A stretch of 64,000 nt of DNA from Alphaproteobacteria bacterium. GTDB lineage: Bacteria; Pseudomonadota; Alphaproteobacteria; DSM-16000; Inquilinaceae. The notes under the pieces are model-generated. The model ran no database searches and was not told the origin of the DNA. It saw nothing but the letters and a program-made list of their open reading frames with translations. Shown one piece after another: positions 11,716-19,724 of the stretch (within the stretch, counting starts at the first letter, position 1; each line of letters opens with the position of its first letter). The stretch spans positions 17,568 through 81,567 of the forward strand of contig JANQIX010000012.1 in NCBI GenBank assembly GCA_028281925.1. The letters run 5' to 3'. The translations under genes were made by a program, and so were the position numbers.

Positions 11716-13106
11716 CGCATGCGGGCTCCCAGCGCCAGATAGTCGACCTTGCCGCTGGACAATCGCGGCAGGGAGGCCACCGTGTCGATGGCAAAGGCGC
11801 TCGCGTGCAGGCGATAGCGCGAGGCTACCAGCCGATCCATCCCGGACGGAGGGCCGCTTGTGCCTTCCACCAATACGCGGATCCGGCTGTCGTCGCCGAT
11901 GCAGGCGACCGGCCGGTCGCCCATCTCGGCAAGATCGCGCTCGAGTTGGTCGAGGTTGATGCGCAGGCCGAACAGCTTGACGAACCGCTTCAGCCGGCCT
12001 GTGATTCGAAAGAAGCCGTCGCCATCGACGGCGGCGAGGTCGCCGGTGCGAAGGCGCCCGCCCAGCTCGTCGCCGCGTGCAAGGTCGGCGCGGCCTTCGG
12101 CATAGCCCAGCATGACGTTTCGTCCTTCGTAGATCAGCTCCTGCGACTCCGGATCGAGCGAGAGTGTGCCGCCGGGAATGGCGATACCGATGCTGCCGAT
12201 CTTGGCCGCCAGCCGGTCCGGTGGGACATAGGCGATGCGCGCCGTCGCCTCGGTCTGGCCGTACATCACGTAGAATCGCCAGTTCCGGGCTGCCGCCATG
12301 TCGGCGAAGGTCTTGGTCAGCGTCACGTCCAAGGCACCGCCGGCCTGAGTTAGTGTCCGCAAGCACGGCAGGTCACGTTCGTCGAAGCGAAGGCGCTGCA
12401 GCATCTGGTAGGTGTAGGGCACGCCGGCGAGCGATGTCGCGTGCTCGGCTGCCAGAAGGTCCCAGAACGACCGCTGCATCACGCCATTATCAGTCAACAG
12501 CAGCGTGGCGCCGGCTTCGAGGTGGCTGTTGATCACCGACAGGCCGTAGCTGTAGGCGAAGGGCAGGGTGGTGATCGGGCGGTCATCGGGCGTCAGCGCA
12601 AGGTATTGCGCGATCGCCTCGGCATTCGCCTGCAGATTGCGATGGCTGAGGCGCACGAATTTCGGGTCGCCGGTAGAGCCGGAGGTGGCCAGCAGCACCG
12701 CCAGATCCGGGTGGATCGGTGCCGCCTCCGGCGCATGGCGGCGGCGCAGGAGGGAGAGCGAGTCGAGAGCGCCCGCTTCACCGTATCCGTCCGGCGACGG
12801 TGGCTGTGCGTGCCCCGCAATCCAATCTGGCTGATAGGCGGCGACAAGACGGTCCAGCAGGCTCGGTGCGAGATCGGCGTCGATCAGGGCGACGACCCCG
12901 CCGGCATTCAGCACCGAGAGATAGGCGGCAAGCCCCTCTGCTGTGTTGCGGGCCAGCAGGAAGATCAGAGGCTTTGTCCGCTGGCGCAGCCGGTCGGCGA
13001 ACCGGTCGACCCGCGCACGCAAGTCCGCGTAGTTGAGCCGCTCTCCGGTCGCCCCGTCGATGGCGGCCAAATGGCCCTGCGGGTGCTGTAGATCCCAGAA
13101 GCTCAA
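11712..13106 (-). CDS. AMP-forming acyl-CoA/acyl-ACP synthetase
   Basis: A 464-residue member of the ANL superfamily. The P-loop LLATSGSTGDPKFVRLSHRN is near residue 140, the adenine motif YVMYGQTEATARI near 285, the hinge region RTGDLAAVDGDGFFRITGRL near 370, then KLFGLRINLDQLERDL, and the C-terminal catalytic lysine in LPRLSSGKVDYLAL. It would activate a short carboxylic acid as acyl-AMP and load it on the adjacent acyl carrier protein. It lies 28 bp downstream of the ACP gene and overlaps the LuxE-like gene by four bases, so all three form one operon. The native acid cannot be read from the sequence. Confidence 0.9.
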   Translation of the reverse strand: MSFWDLQHPQGHLAAIDGATGERLNYADLRARVDRFADRLRQRTKPLIFLLARNTAEGLAAYLSVLNAGGVVALIDADLAPSLLDRLVAAYQPDWIAGHAQPPSPDGYGEAGALDSLSLLRRRHAPEAAPIHPDLAVLLATSGSTGDPKFVRLSHRNLQANAEAIAQYLALTPDDRPITTLPFAYSYGLSVINSHLEAGATLLLTDNGVMQRSFWDLLAAEHATSLAGVPYTYQMLQRLRFDERDLPCLRTLTQAGGALDVTLTKTFADMAAARNWRFYVMYGQTEATARIAYVPPDRLAAKIGSIGIAIPGGTLSLDPESQELIYEGRNVMLGYAEGRADLARGDELGGRLRTGDLAAVDGDGFFRITGRLKRFVKLFGLRINLDQLERDLAEMGDRPVACIGDDSRIRVLVEGTSGPPSGMDRLVASRYRLHASAFAIDTVASLPRLSSGKVDYLALGARMR

Positions 13107-13134
13107 AGTCGGCGCCAGCCAGCAAGCACCGCGG

Positions 13135-13389
13135 CTACGGTGCCACGTAATTCTCCACGATCGTCTTCGCCTTGGCGAAGCTGCTCATGTCGATAACATC
13201 GTCGGTTTCGATCATGATGTCGAACTGGTCTTCAATTGCCGCAATCAACGCCATATGGGCGACCGAGTTCCATTCGGGGATCCCGCGATAGGCAAGGTCG
13301 TCGGTCACCTGCGCCGCCGCGATCTGCAATGCGTCTGCGAAGACGGCCTGCAGGCGGTCGTGCAGCGAGATCGGGGGCATGTAGTTCAT
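13135..13389 (-). CDS. Acyl carrier protein
   Basis: An 84-residue discrete acyl carrier protein. The phosphopantetheine-attachment Ser lies in IPEWNSVAHMALI (about residue 42), where standard ACPs read DSL; the following helix AIEDQFDIMIETDDVIDMSS is the usual acidic recognition helix. I chose ATG 13389 (MNYMPPISLHDRL), with AGAGGA ten bases upstream; an ATG at 13440 in frame would add 17 basic residues that ACPs lack. It is the first gene of the minus-strand arm and diverges from the FabG-like gene. It would carry the acyl group activated by the neighbouring ligase. Confidence 0.9.
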   Translation of the reverse strand: MNYMPPISLHDRLQAVFADALQIAAAQVTDDLAYRGIPEWNSVAHMALIAAIEDQFDIMIETDDVIDMSSFAKAKTIVENYVAP

Positions 13390-13544
13390 GAAAACGCGGT
13401 CCTCTCGGGCCGGCCTGAGGTCTGGCACGCGGGTGCGCATGCTTAAGCAGAAGTGACCATAGCGCCATTAGCAAGTAGTAAACGTTGTTGAGAGACGACT
13501 GCAGGTCATCCGTCTTACGACTGGACCATGAGAGATCCCATACC

Positions 13545-14327
13545 GTGACGCCCGTGGCATCCAATACGCCCACCGACCTTGTCCGCCTCGACGGTCGGGT
13601 CGCCCTGGTCACCGGTGCCAGCCGTGGGATCGGGTGGGCCGTGGCGGACCTGCTGGCGGCGGCGGGCGCGTCCGTCGCCCTCAACGGCGTGGGCGACCCG
13701 GAGGGGCTCAACGATCGGGCGGAGTCCCTTCGGCGGTCGCATGGGGTCGACGCGATGCCGGTCGTCGCCGATGTCGGCGACGCGACAGCGGTGACGGCGA
13801 TGCACCGCGCGGTGGCCAAACGGTTCGGGCGGCTGGACATTCTGGTGAGCAATGCCGGCATCCTGGGCGATGCGCTGATTGGCATGATCCCAGATGCCGT
13901 GGTCCGGGAAACTCTGCGCGTCAATACCGAGGGGGCACTTTATACCCTACAGGCCGCGGCACGGCTGATGCGGCGCTCCGGCGGGGGGGCCATCGTCACG
14001 GTCAGCTCCATCGTCGGGCGCCGCGGCAATCCCGGACAGGTCGTCTACGCCGCGTCCAAGGCCGCCCTGATCGGCATGACGTTGTCCGCTGCCAAAGAGC
14101 TCGGGCCTCACGGGATCCGCGTCAACGCGGTCGCACCCGGCGTAATCGAAACGGATATGACCGGGCATCTGGATGCCGGCACGCGGCAATCTCTCCTCTC
14201 CGGCGTTCCCCTTGGCCGGGCGGGCAGCGCAAACGAAGTGGCGTCCGTCATACTGTTCCTTGTGTCCGACCTTGCATCCTATGTCAGCGGTCAAGTCCTT
14301 GGCATTGATGGCGCCATGGCCCTCTAA
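13545..14327 (+). CDS. FabG-like short-chain dehydrogenase/reductase
   Basis: A 260-residue SDR closest to 3-oxoacyl-ACP reductase. Cofactor loop VALVTGASRGIGWAVADLL, structural NAG in ILVSNAGILGD, catalytic Ser in IVTVSSIVGRRG and the Tyr-Lys pair in VVYAASKAALIGM are all present, with the C-terminal VSGQVLGIDGAMAL. I use the GTG at 13545; AGAGA lies about 14 bases upstream, and a TTG at 13485 would add 20 unlikely residues. With an ACP gene divergent next door it probably reduces a 3-oxoacyl thioester to the 3-hydroxyacyl form, as the viosamine acyl group of Pseudomonas syringae flagellin requires. It is not in a fatty-acid synthesis operon. Confidence 0.88.
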   Translation: MTPVASNTPTDLVRLDGRVALVTGASRGIGWAVADLLAAAGASVALNGVGDPEGLNDRAESLRRSHGVDAMPVVADVGDATAVTAMHRAVAKRFGRLDILVSNAGILGDALIGMIPDAVVRETLRVNTEGALYTLQAAARLMRRSGGGAIVTVSSIVGRRGNPGQVVYAASKAALIGMTLSAAKELGPHGIRVNAVAPGVIETDMTGHLDAGTRQSLLSGVPLGRAGSANEVASVILFLVSDLASYVSGQVLGIDGAMAL

Positions 14328-14543
14328 CAAGGGTGCAGTCCGCTGATCTGCCGGCTCTGGACGCCGGTAAGAATTGTTAACCAAATGGACCGCATACTCA
14401 GCCTGCCTTGCCACGGCGGGAGCAAGTTGCCGGATGGATCCGGCCGTGCTTCCGTTGCGAACAGGTGGCCATGCCGGTGGTGATCGTCGCTGACTGTTTG
14501 GCGTCGACGCCCTCTAGCGACGGTCGGCGAATGCACAGAGTCG

Positions 14544-16379
14544 GTGGATACTCCCTGCATGGATGAATCGCTTCCGCAACTGTATGGGCGAGCGGTGGAC
14601 CTCCGCCACGCTGACATCGACCATGACGCCGGCCAGAGCGAGGGCTTCACGACCATCGGCATCGGGCGCCGCCGGCTGACCGGAACATCGGTCGATGTCG
14701 GCCCGGCCGACGATCGGGTGGGCTTCCTGCGCAAGGCGGTTGCGTGCGCGCTCTTGCCGAGCGCCTGCCTGCGTGGCGTCGGCATCGCCGGTGCGCCGGA
14801 TCTGGCCGATGCGCTGGACCGGGCCGGAATTCCCGTCACACGTCTGCCCGTCACACCTCTGATGGAGGATGGTCGCGACTGTGCGGTGGGTGACGCCGAC
14901 GGTTCTCTGTCCATGCTGGTCATCGGTAATGCCCTCGGCGACGCCGTTCGGGACGGCGATGTCGAAGCGTGGCTTGCGAGGCTGGACACGACGCAGGGGG
15001 TGCTGGCGATCGTACGTGCCGACGCCCCGTCCGGTGTTCCGGGCGGAGACCCCGGCTGGCCGGATTTGGCGGGGGTGCCCGACGAACTGCAGCGGGTTTC
15101 GGGATTCGGCGCCAGCCTCATGGACCGCAGTTCGGGCCTTTGCCTGTTCCTGCGCCGCGCGCCGGACACGCTGTCCGCCCGTGCCAGGCGGTTCATCCAT
15201 CGTGAGGGCATCCTGACCCGTGCCGGTCCGGCCAACCTGGCCCAGGCCACTGAGACGGGGCTGCCCAACGGGTCGCTGGTGCCGGCGGCGCGTCCGCACA
15301 TGCCGCCGGCGAGCGCACTGATGCCCTATCTGGAGCGAATCGACAGCGCCCAGTGGTACACGAATTTCGGATCGCTGGTTCGCGAGTTCGAGGCGAAGGT
15401 TTGCCGCTCCTACGGTCTGGCCGCGGGCTGTGCGGCAACGGTGGTCAACGGCACCAGCGGTCTGACGCTCGCCCTGGCCTCGCTTCACGTGCCGCGTGGG
15501 GCGCTCTGTGTCGTGCCGTCCTGGACGTTCTGCGCCACCGCGCATGCCGTGGTGGCCGCCGGACTGCGGCCCTATTTCGTCGACGTTGACCGGCAGACCT
15601 GGTGCCTTGAGCCGGAGGCGATCGACGGCATCCTGGCCGACGCGCCCGGACATGTCGCCGCCATCATGACGGTGGCACCCTTCGGCGCCCCCCTCGACGT
15701 CACGGCCTGGGACCGCGTAACCGAAGCCACCGGCATCCCCGTGGTGATCGATGCGGCTGCCAGCTTCGACGGGCTGTCCCCGGGGCGCAGCCCGGCCGTC
15801 GTCAGCCTGCATGCGACCAAGGCGATGGCGGTGGGCGAAGGAGGCGTCGTGGTGTCGACCGACCCGGATCGCGTCCGGCATATCCGCTCGCTGTCCTATT
15901 TCGGCTATGACGGCGACAGGGCGTCGCGGTTCAGCGGCGCTAACGGGAAGATGAGCGAGTATCACGCAGCCGTTGGCCTTGCGCAGTTCGATCGGTGGGA
16001 GGACACCCGAAGGCGTTACCTCGCACTGGCCGAACGGTATCGCGAGCGTCTGGGCCGATTGCCCGGCGTGGCGCTGGCGCCGTGGTTCGGTGGCGGCATC
16101 GTGACCAATACCTGCAATGTGGTGCTTGAAGGCGCCGATGCCGCATCATGGAGCGCATGGCTGCAGGCGAGGGGCATCGGCACCTTCCGATGGTGGCCGG
16201 AGGCCTGTCATACGCAGCCTGCCTTCAGCGGATATGCGCGATCTCAGCTGCCGGTGACGGAACATCTCAATCGGCACATGCTGGGTATTCCATTCCATCT
16301 CAGCCTTTCGGGCCGGCAGATCTCGCAGGTGCTGTCCGCTGTGGTGTCGACGGTGAAGGCGTGCGCCGAGGCGGCCTGA
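14544..16379 (+). CDS. DegT/DnrJ/EryC1-family sugar aminotransferase with an extra N-terminal domain
   Basis: This 611-residue protein ends in a complete PLP-dependent sugar aminotransferase of about 370 residues: NGTSGLTLALASL, VVPSWTFCATAHAVVAAGL, VVIDAAASFDG and the PLP lysine Lys426 in SLHATKAMAVGEGGVVV. Such enzymes aminate keto-sugar nucleotides. The first 240 residues are additional; they hold an LVIGNALGDAVRDGDVEAWL and TTQGVLAIVRADAP pattern that resembles the late part of a Rossmann methyltransferase, but the SAM-binding GxGxG is absent. The start is GTG 14544; ATG 14559 is an alternative. It lies between the FabG-like and NeuD-like genes on the same strand, consistent with making the amino sugar that is then acylated. 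Confidence 0.85.
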   Translation: MDTPCMDESLPQLYGRAVDLRHADIDHDAGQSEGFTTIGIGRRRLTGTSVDVGPADDRVGFLRKAVACALLPSACLRGVGIAGAPDLADALDRAGIPVTRLPVTPLMEDGRDCAVGDADGSLSMLVIGNALGDAVRDGDVEAWLARLDTTQGVLAIVRADAPSGVPGGDPGWPDLAGVPDELQRVSGFGASLMDRSSGLCLFLRRAPDTLSARARRFIHREGILTRAGPANLAQATETGLPNGSLVPAARPHMPPASALMPYLERIDSAQWYTNFGSLVREFEAKVCRSYGLAAGCAATVVNGTSGLTLALASLHVPRGALCVVPSWTFCATAHAVVAAGLRPYFVDVDRQTWCLEPEAIDGILADAPGHVAAIMTVAPFGAPLDVTAWDRVTEATGIPVVIDAAASFDGLSPGRSPAVVSLHATKAMAVGEGGVVVSTDPDRVRHIRSLSYFGYDGDRASRFSGANGKMSEYHAAVGLAQFDRWEDTRRRYLALAERYRERLGRLPGVALAPWFGGGIVTNTCNVVLEGADAASWSAWLQARGIGTFRWWPEACHTQPAFSGYARSQLPVTEHLNRHMLGIPFHLSLSGRQISQVLSAVVSTVKACAEAA

Positions 16380-16410
16380 ACAGGTCGGCCTGCCAGCGAA
16401 ATGCCGTACA

Positions 16411-17124
16411 ATGCTTGCCCCATCCCGGGGCATGGATGACGGCGTGCGTGACGCGGATTTCGACCTGATCATCGTCGGTGCCGGTGGCTTCGGTCACGAG
16501 GTGCTGCAGTATGCGCGAGACCTCGCGGCGGGCGACGGTCTGCGCGTGCGCTTCAAAGGGTTCCTGGACGACCTTCAGGCGGAGGCGGGTGCGAGCCGCC
16601 ACGGAGAGCGCGTGCTCGGCACAACCGATTGGTCGGCGCCCGCGCCAGCCGACCGCTTCATCGTCGGGGTTGGCGAGCCGGAAAATCGCGAGCGCCTGGC
16701 GGACCGTATTGCCTCAGGCGGCGGCACGTTTGCCACGATTGTCCACCCGACCGCCTACGTCGCGCCGACGGCGATGATCGGGCACGGCAGCGTCGTCTGC
16801 CCGTTCGCCTTTGTCGGCCCCCATGCGCGGCTAGGCCGCCATGTCGTGGTCAACACACATGCGTCCGTAGGGCACGATTGCTTGATCGGTGACTTCACCA
16901 CCATGTCGCCGCATGTCGCCGTGAGCGGCAACGCCGTGATCGGGCGTTGCGTCTTCCTGGGTTCGGGTAGCGTCGTCACGCCGCGGTGCCGAATCGGCGA
17001 TCGAGCCGTCGTCTCAGCTGGCGCCGTGGTCTACCAGGACGTGGCCGATGGTCAGCTTGCGCACGGAAACCCGGCGCGGGCGCGGCCTATGCCCGCCGAT
17101 CCGGACCGAGGCGGTGAGGCGTAG
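16411..17124 (+). CDS. NeuD/PglD-family sugar O/N-acyltransferase
   Basis: A 237-residue protein with an N-terminal Rossmann-like domain (DLIIVGAGGFGHEVLQYARD) and a C-terminal left-handed beta helix of hexapeptide repeats (IVHPTAYVAPTAMIGHGSVV, ARLGRHVVVNTHASVGHDC). The catalytic His is in SVGHDCLIGDF. This architecture is that of PglD, NeuD and VioB, which transfer acetyl or other acyl groups to UDP- or dTDP-amino sugars. It follows the DegT aminotransferase by 31 bp, giving the classic aminate-then-acylate pair. ATG 16432 is an alternative start. Whether the donor is acetyl-CoA or the neighbouring acyl-ACP cannot be told from sequence. Confidence 0.87.
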   Translation: MLAPSRGMDDGVRDADFDLIIVGAGGFGHEVLQYARDLAAGDGLRVRFKGFLDDLQAEAGASRHGERVLGTTDWSAPAPADRFIVGVGEPENRERLADRIASGGGTFATIVHPTAYVAPTAMIGHGSVVCPFAFVGPHARLGRHVVVNTHASVGHDCLIGDFTTMSPHVAVSGNAVIGRCVFLGSGSVVTPRCRIGDRAVVSAGAVVYQDVADGQLAHGNPARARPMPADPDRGGEA

Positions 17125-17150
17125 GAGGAGGGGCGATGCGCGTCGTGTCG

Positions 17151-17414
17151 TCACGACGCCGTGGAACCTCCCGCCGATCCGGCCGGCAGATCTTCGCGAA
17201 GCTGGTGCATATGCGCGGTCAGTGTGTCGATCAGCGCCTGGGGTCCCGAAACCTCCCGGATGACGCCGTATCCGTAGTGCAGGAGGACGCGCGCCAGCAG
17301 CACGGGATCGGCAAGCTGTGCCTGCTTCAAGGCATCGACATATCCCGGTAGGTGCTTCTCGAAGAGCTGGGCCGCCTTCAGGAAGTCGAGGTCGGAAGAC
17401 TCCTGCTCGGGCAT
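17151..17414 (-). CDS. Small hypothetical protein downstream of the TPR protein
   Basis: An 87-residue acidic protein (MPEQESSDLDFLKAAQLFEK) with a helical core and an LLHYGYGVIREV segment. It begins four bases after the stop of the TPR glycosyltransferase-like gene, with GGGAGAG inside that gene's end, so the two are translationally coupled. No family recognised. Confidence 0.6.
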   Translation of the reverse strand: MPEQESSDLDFLKAAQLFEKHLPGYVDALKQAQLADPVLLARVLLHYGYGVIREVSGPQALIDTLTAHMHQLREDLPAGSAGGSTAS

Positions 17415-17418
17415 AGGA

Positions 17419-19551
17419 TCAACTCTCCCGGAATAGGTCGCTGCCGGCCACGGACAATAGTCTTCGTTCGTGCTCTGGGATCCGCTTCATGCAGGCGCCG
17501 ATGTGAAGCGGCGGCTGCAAATGTCCGTAGGGCGGAAAGTCGACGGCACCGTGCAGCCGGTAGGTGCTGTCGTGGATCATACAGTCGTCCTTGATCAGAG
17601 GCCAGACGACGCGGCGCAGGAAGTTCTGATCACCCCATTTGTCGAAGTGTTCTTCGTCCTCCGCTTCCCAGGTTTGGCGGATATCCGGCAGCAAGCCGGC
17701 ATAGCCGCCCCACATGCCGGCCATGATCAGCTCGACATGGCCGATATGGTCGCGCATGAGGTGGAAGCTCTTGCCCGAGGCCAGCCAGTCGTCGACGGCA
17801 ACGCGTTCCTTCGGCGTCAGCCGGCTGTCGGCATCGCGGCAGAGAAACAGGTCGACCTCGGGGTCGTCGGAGGCATAGAGCCGCCATAGAAGACCGTGAT
17901 AGCGTGGGCCGGTTTCGTCGATCCGCACCAGCTCCGCTGCGGCGTCGTGAAGCGCGGCAAGCACCGCCGCGGGCACGGAGTCGTCATGGTAGAATCGGCA
18001 GATCCAGTCCGGGAACATGAACGGCGCGATGCGCGCATTGACCACCGCACCAATCGTGTAGATCGGATTGTCCCCCCATAGGCTGAAGGCGATGATGCGC
18101 TTCGTTCTTCGCTGGTCCGGCGGATCCGCCCGAGGCCGCAGCGATACTGTCGGATCGCGCTGCTGAAAGGCCAGAGCATCCTTGATAACCAGCGTCTGCT
18201 CGCCGGCCGCCTTGGCGTCCTCCAGCCGACCCAGTGCCAGATAGGTCTCCGTCAGGTTGCTCTTGATCGTCATGTGGTCGGGCATCAGGGCATCGGCACG
18301 CAGCGTTGCCTCAAGCGCCTCTTCCAGCCGCCCGAGTGACTTGAGCAGGATCGCGCGGTTGTTGTGGGCCGCGCCCAGGTTGGGGCGAATCGCTATGGCG
18401 CGGTCCAGCGCCTCAAGCGCTGCCTCGGGGTTGCCCAGGTCCTTCAGGATGTTGGACTGGGCCCATAAGAGTGATGCGTTTTGCGGATCCTGCTCGAACC
18501 CCTGCTGACACGCGGCGGCTGCGTCTTCCAGACGGCCGAGCCGGCGCAGAATGGCGGCGTAGCTGCTCCACTCTGACGAGCGGCCAGGCTGGCGGGAAAG
18601 CGCTTCGTGATAGGCGTCCGCCGCATGCGGCAGCCGGCCGTCGCGATGCAGAGCGTCCGCCAGCCAGAACCGGACATCGTCACGCTCCGGCCACTGCTCC
18701 AGCACGCGTCGGCACGCGTCGGCAGCATCGGCATAGCGCCGGACGGCACTGAGGGCGGTCGCATGCCGGGCTGCGACTTCGTCATCTCCGGGTGCCAGTT
18801 CAGCCGCCAGCGCCAGATCGGCTATGGCCTCGTCGAAGCGCTCGGCCAGGAAATAGCAGTTGCCCCGGCCTTTCAGCGCTTCAGCCGATCCAGGGGTGAT
18901 TGAAAGTATCTGGGTGAAGCCGGCAATGGCGTCATCAAGCCGCCCGCAGCCCGCCAGCGCCGCAGCGCGGTTTTGCATGGCTGCCGTGAAGTCCGGGCGC
19001 AGGGCGATGGCGGCGTCGAAGGCATCGGGCGCCTCTTCGTGCCTGCCAAGTGCGGCAAGGGCTGTACCCAGATTGTTGTGCGCTTCGGCCAGCCAGGGAG
19101 CGGCGGCGACGGCCGCTTCCGCGGCCGGCAGCGCGTCTTCCAGCCGGCCCGCCGACCGCAGCAGGTCCGCCCGGTTGACCAGCGCCTCCGCAGATCGCGG
19201 ATCCAGCACCAGTGCGGCCTCGTAGGCGTGGAGCGCTTCGTCGATTTCCCCCAACGCGTGGCAGGCCCGGCCCAAGGTGCAATGGGCCTGCGGCGATGTC
19301 GGTGTCCGTGCCAGCACCCGTTGCAGGATCGGCTTCGCTGCCGCCGGGTGGCCCAGGTCGATCGTCGCCGCTGCCAGCAGGTAGAGGGCGTCGGGATTGT
19401 CCGGATCGTCCCGCAAGAGACGACGATACAGGTCCGCAGCGGCGGCTGGGTCGCCGGCACGGTGGCACTCGATAGCTTTAGTCAGCCGGCTTGACGGCGA
19501 AGGATCCGCCACTTCGGGCGGGGCCGATGCCGAGTTGCTGAGACCGACCAT
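17419..19551 (-). CDS. TPR protein with glycosyltransferase-like C-terminal domain
   Basis: A 710-residue cytoplasmic protein. Residues about 15-470 are some thirteen tandem 34-residue TPR units (pattern A..LG...EAL..Y..AL.LDP, e.g. EALHAYEAALVLDPRSAEAL). The last 220 residues are a different domain: IAFSLWGDNPIYTIGAVVNA, FPDWICRFYHDDSV, a DxD-like LFLCRDADSRLTPKE and KWGDQNFLRRVVWPLI, which reads as a GT-A type transferase fold. I chose ATG 19551 (MVGLSNSASAPPEV) with AGGA upstream. It diverges from the flagellin gene across a shared CtrA-box region. By analogy to TPR-containing O-glycosyltransferases, flagellin glycosylation is the favoured role. Confidence 0.75.
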   Translation of the reverse strand: MVGLSNSASAPPEVADPSPSSRLTKAIECHRAGDPAAAADLYRRLLRDDPDNPDALYLLAAATIDLGHPAAAKPILQRVLARTPTSPQAHCTLGRACHALGEIDEALHAYEAALVLDPRSAEALVNRADLLRSAGRLEDALPAAEAAVAAAPWLAEAHNNLGTALAALGRHEEAPDAFDAAIALRPDFTAAMQNRAAALAGCGRLDDAIAGFTQILSITPGSAEALKGRGNCYFLAERFDEAIADLALAAELAPGDDEVAARHATALSAVRRYADAADACRRVLEQWPERDDVRFWLADALHRDGRLPHAADAYHEALSRQPGRSSEWSSYAAILRRLGRLEDAAAACQQGFEQDPQNASLLWAQSNILKDLGNPEAALEALDRAIAIRPNLGAAHNNRAILLKSLGRLEEALEATLRADALMPDHMTIKSNLTETYLALGRLEDAKAAGEQTLVIKDALAFQQRDPTVSLRPRADPPDQRRTKRIIAFSLWGDNPIYTIGAVVNARIAPFMFPDWICRFYHDDSVPAAVLAALHDAAAELVRIDETGPRYHGLLWRLYASDDPEVDLFLCRDADSRLTPKERVAVDDWLASGKSFHLMRDHIGHVELIMAGMWGGYAGLLPDIRQTWEAEDEEHFDKWGDQNFLRRVVWPLIKDDCMIHDSTYRLHGAVDFPPYGHLQPPLHIGACMKRIPEHERRLLSVAGSDLFRES

Positions 19552-19646
19552 TAGCCTGTTCCTAACCAATACCGCGATAGACTTCGCAAGTGTTGGTGAA
19601 GAACTTCTTAACCAGAATCTTAATCTCGCATCATTTGTGTCCCGAC

Positions 19647-19661
19647 TTAACCACACGTTAA
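19647..19661 (+). promoter_or_regulatory. CtrA box upstream of flagellin
   Basis: TTAACCACACGTTAA is a perfect TTAA-N7-TTAA match to the CtrA recognition sequence, about 64 bp before the flagellin start. A related TTAA-N8-TTAA pair lies at 19608-19623. The region is shared with the divergent TPR gene, so both could respond. Confidence 0.65.
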
Positions 19662-19684
19662 TCCGTGGCTGCTAGCGTCGTCGT

Positions 19685-19701
19685 GTTGGCAGAAGGCCAA
19701 C
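19685..19701 (+). promoter_or_regulatory. Hairpin in the flagellin mRNA leader
   Basis: GTTGGC and GCCAAC flank AGAAG, giving a 6-bp stem directly upstream of the flagellin ribosome-binding site (AAAGGGA). In Caulobacter, FlbT acts on the flagellin mRNA leader; flbT is the next gene here, so this stem is a candidate target. That link is inference. Confidence 0.45.
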
Positions 19702-19724
19702 GTCGACTCAGAAAGGGATGACAG

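Noticed and set aside
11716..12366. 585-residue reading of the LuxE-like protein
   Set aside because: The upstream 217 residues lie wholly over the AMP ligase gene in another frame and show low-complexity Arg/Pro shadow sequence.
19668..19701. TGGC-containing stretches before flagellin as a sigma-54 promoter
   Set aside because: Neither GTGGCTGC nor TTGGCAG has GC at the required 12-bp distance; the second is better explained as a hairpin arm.
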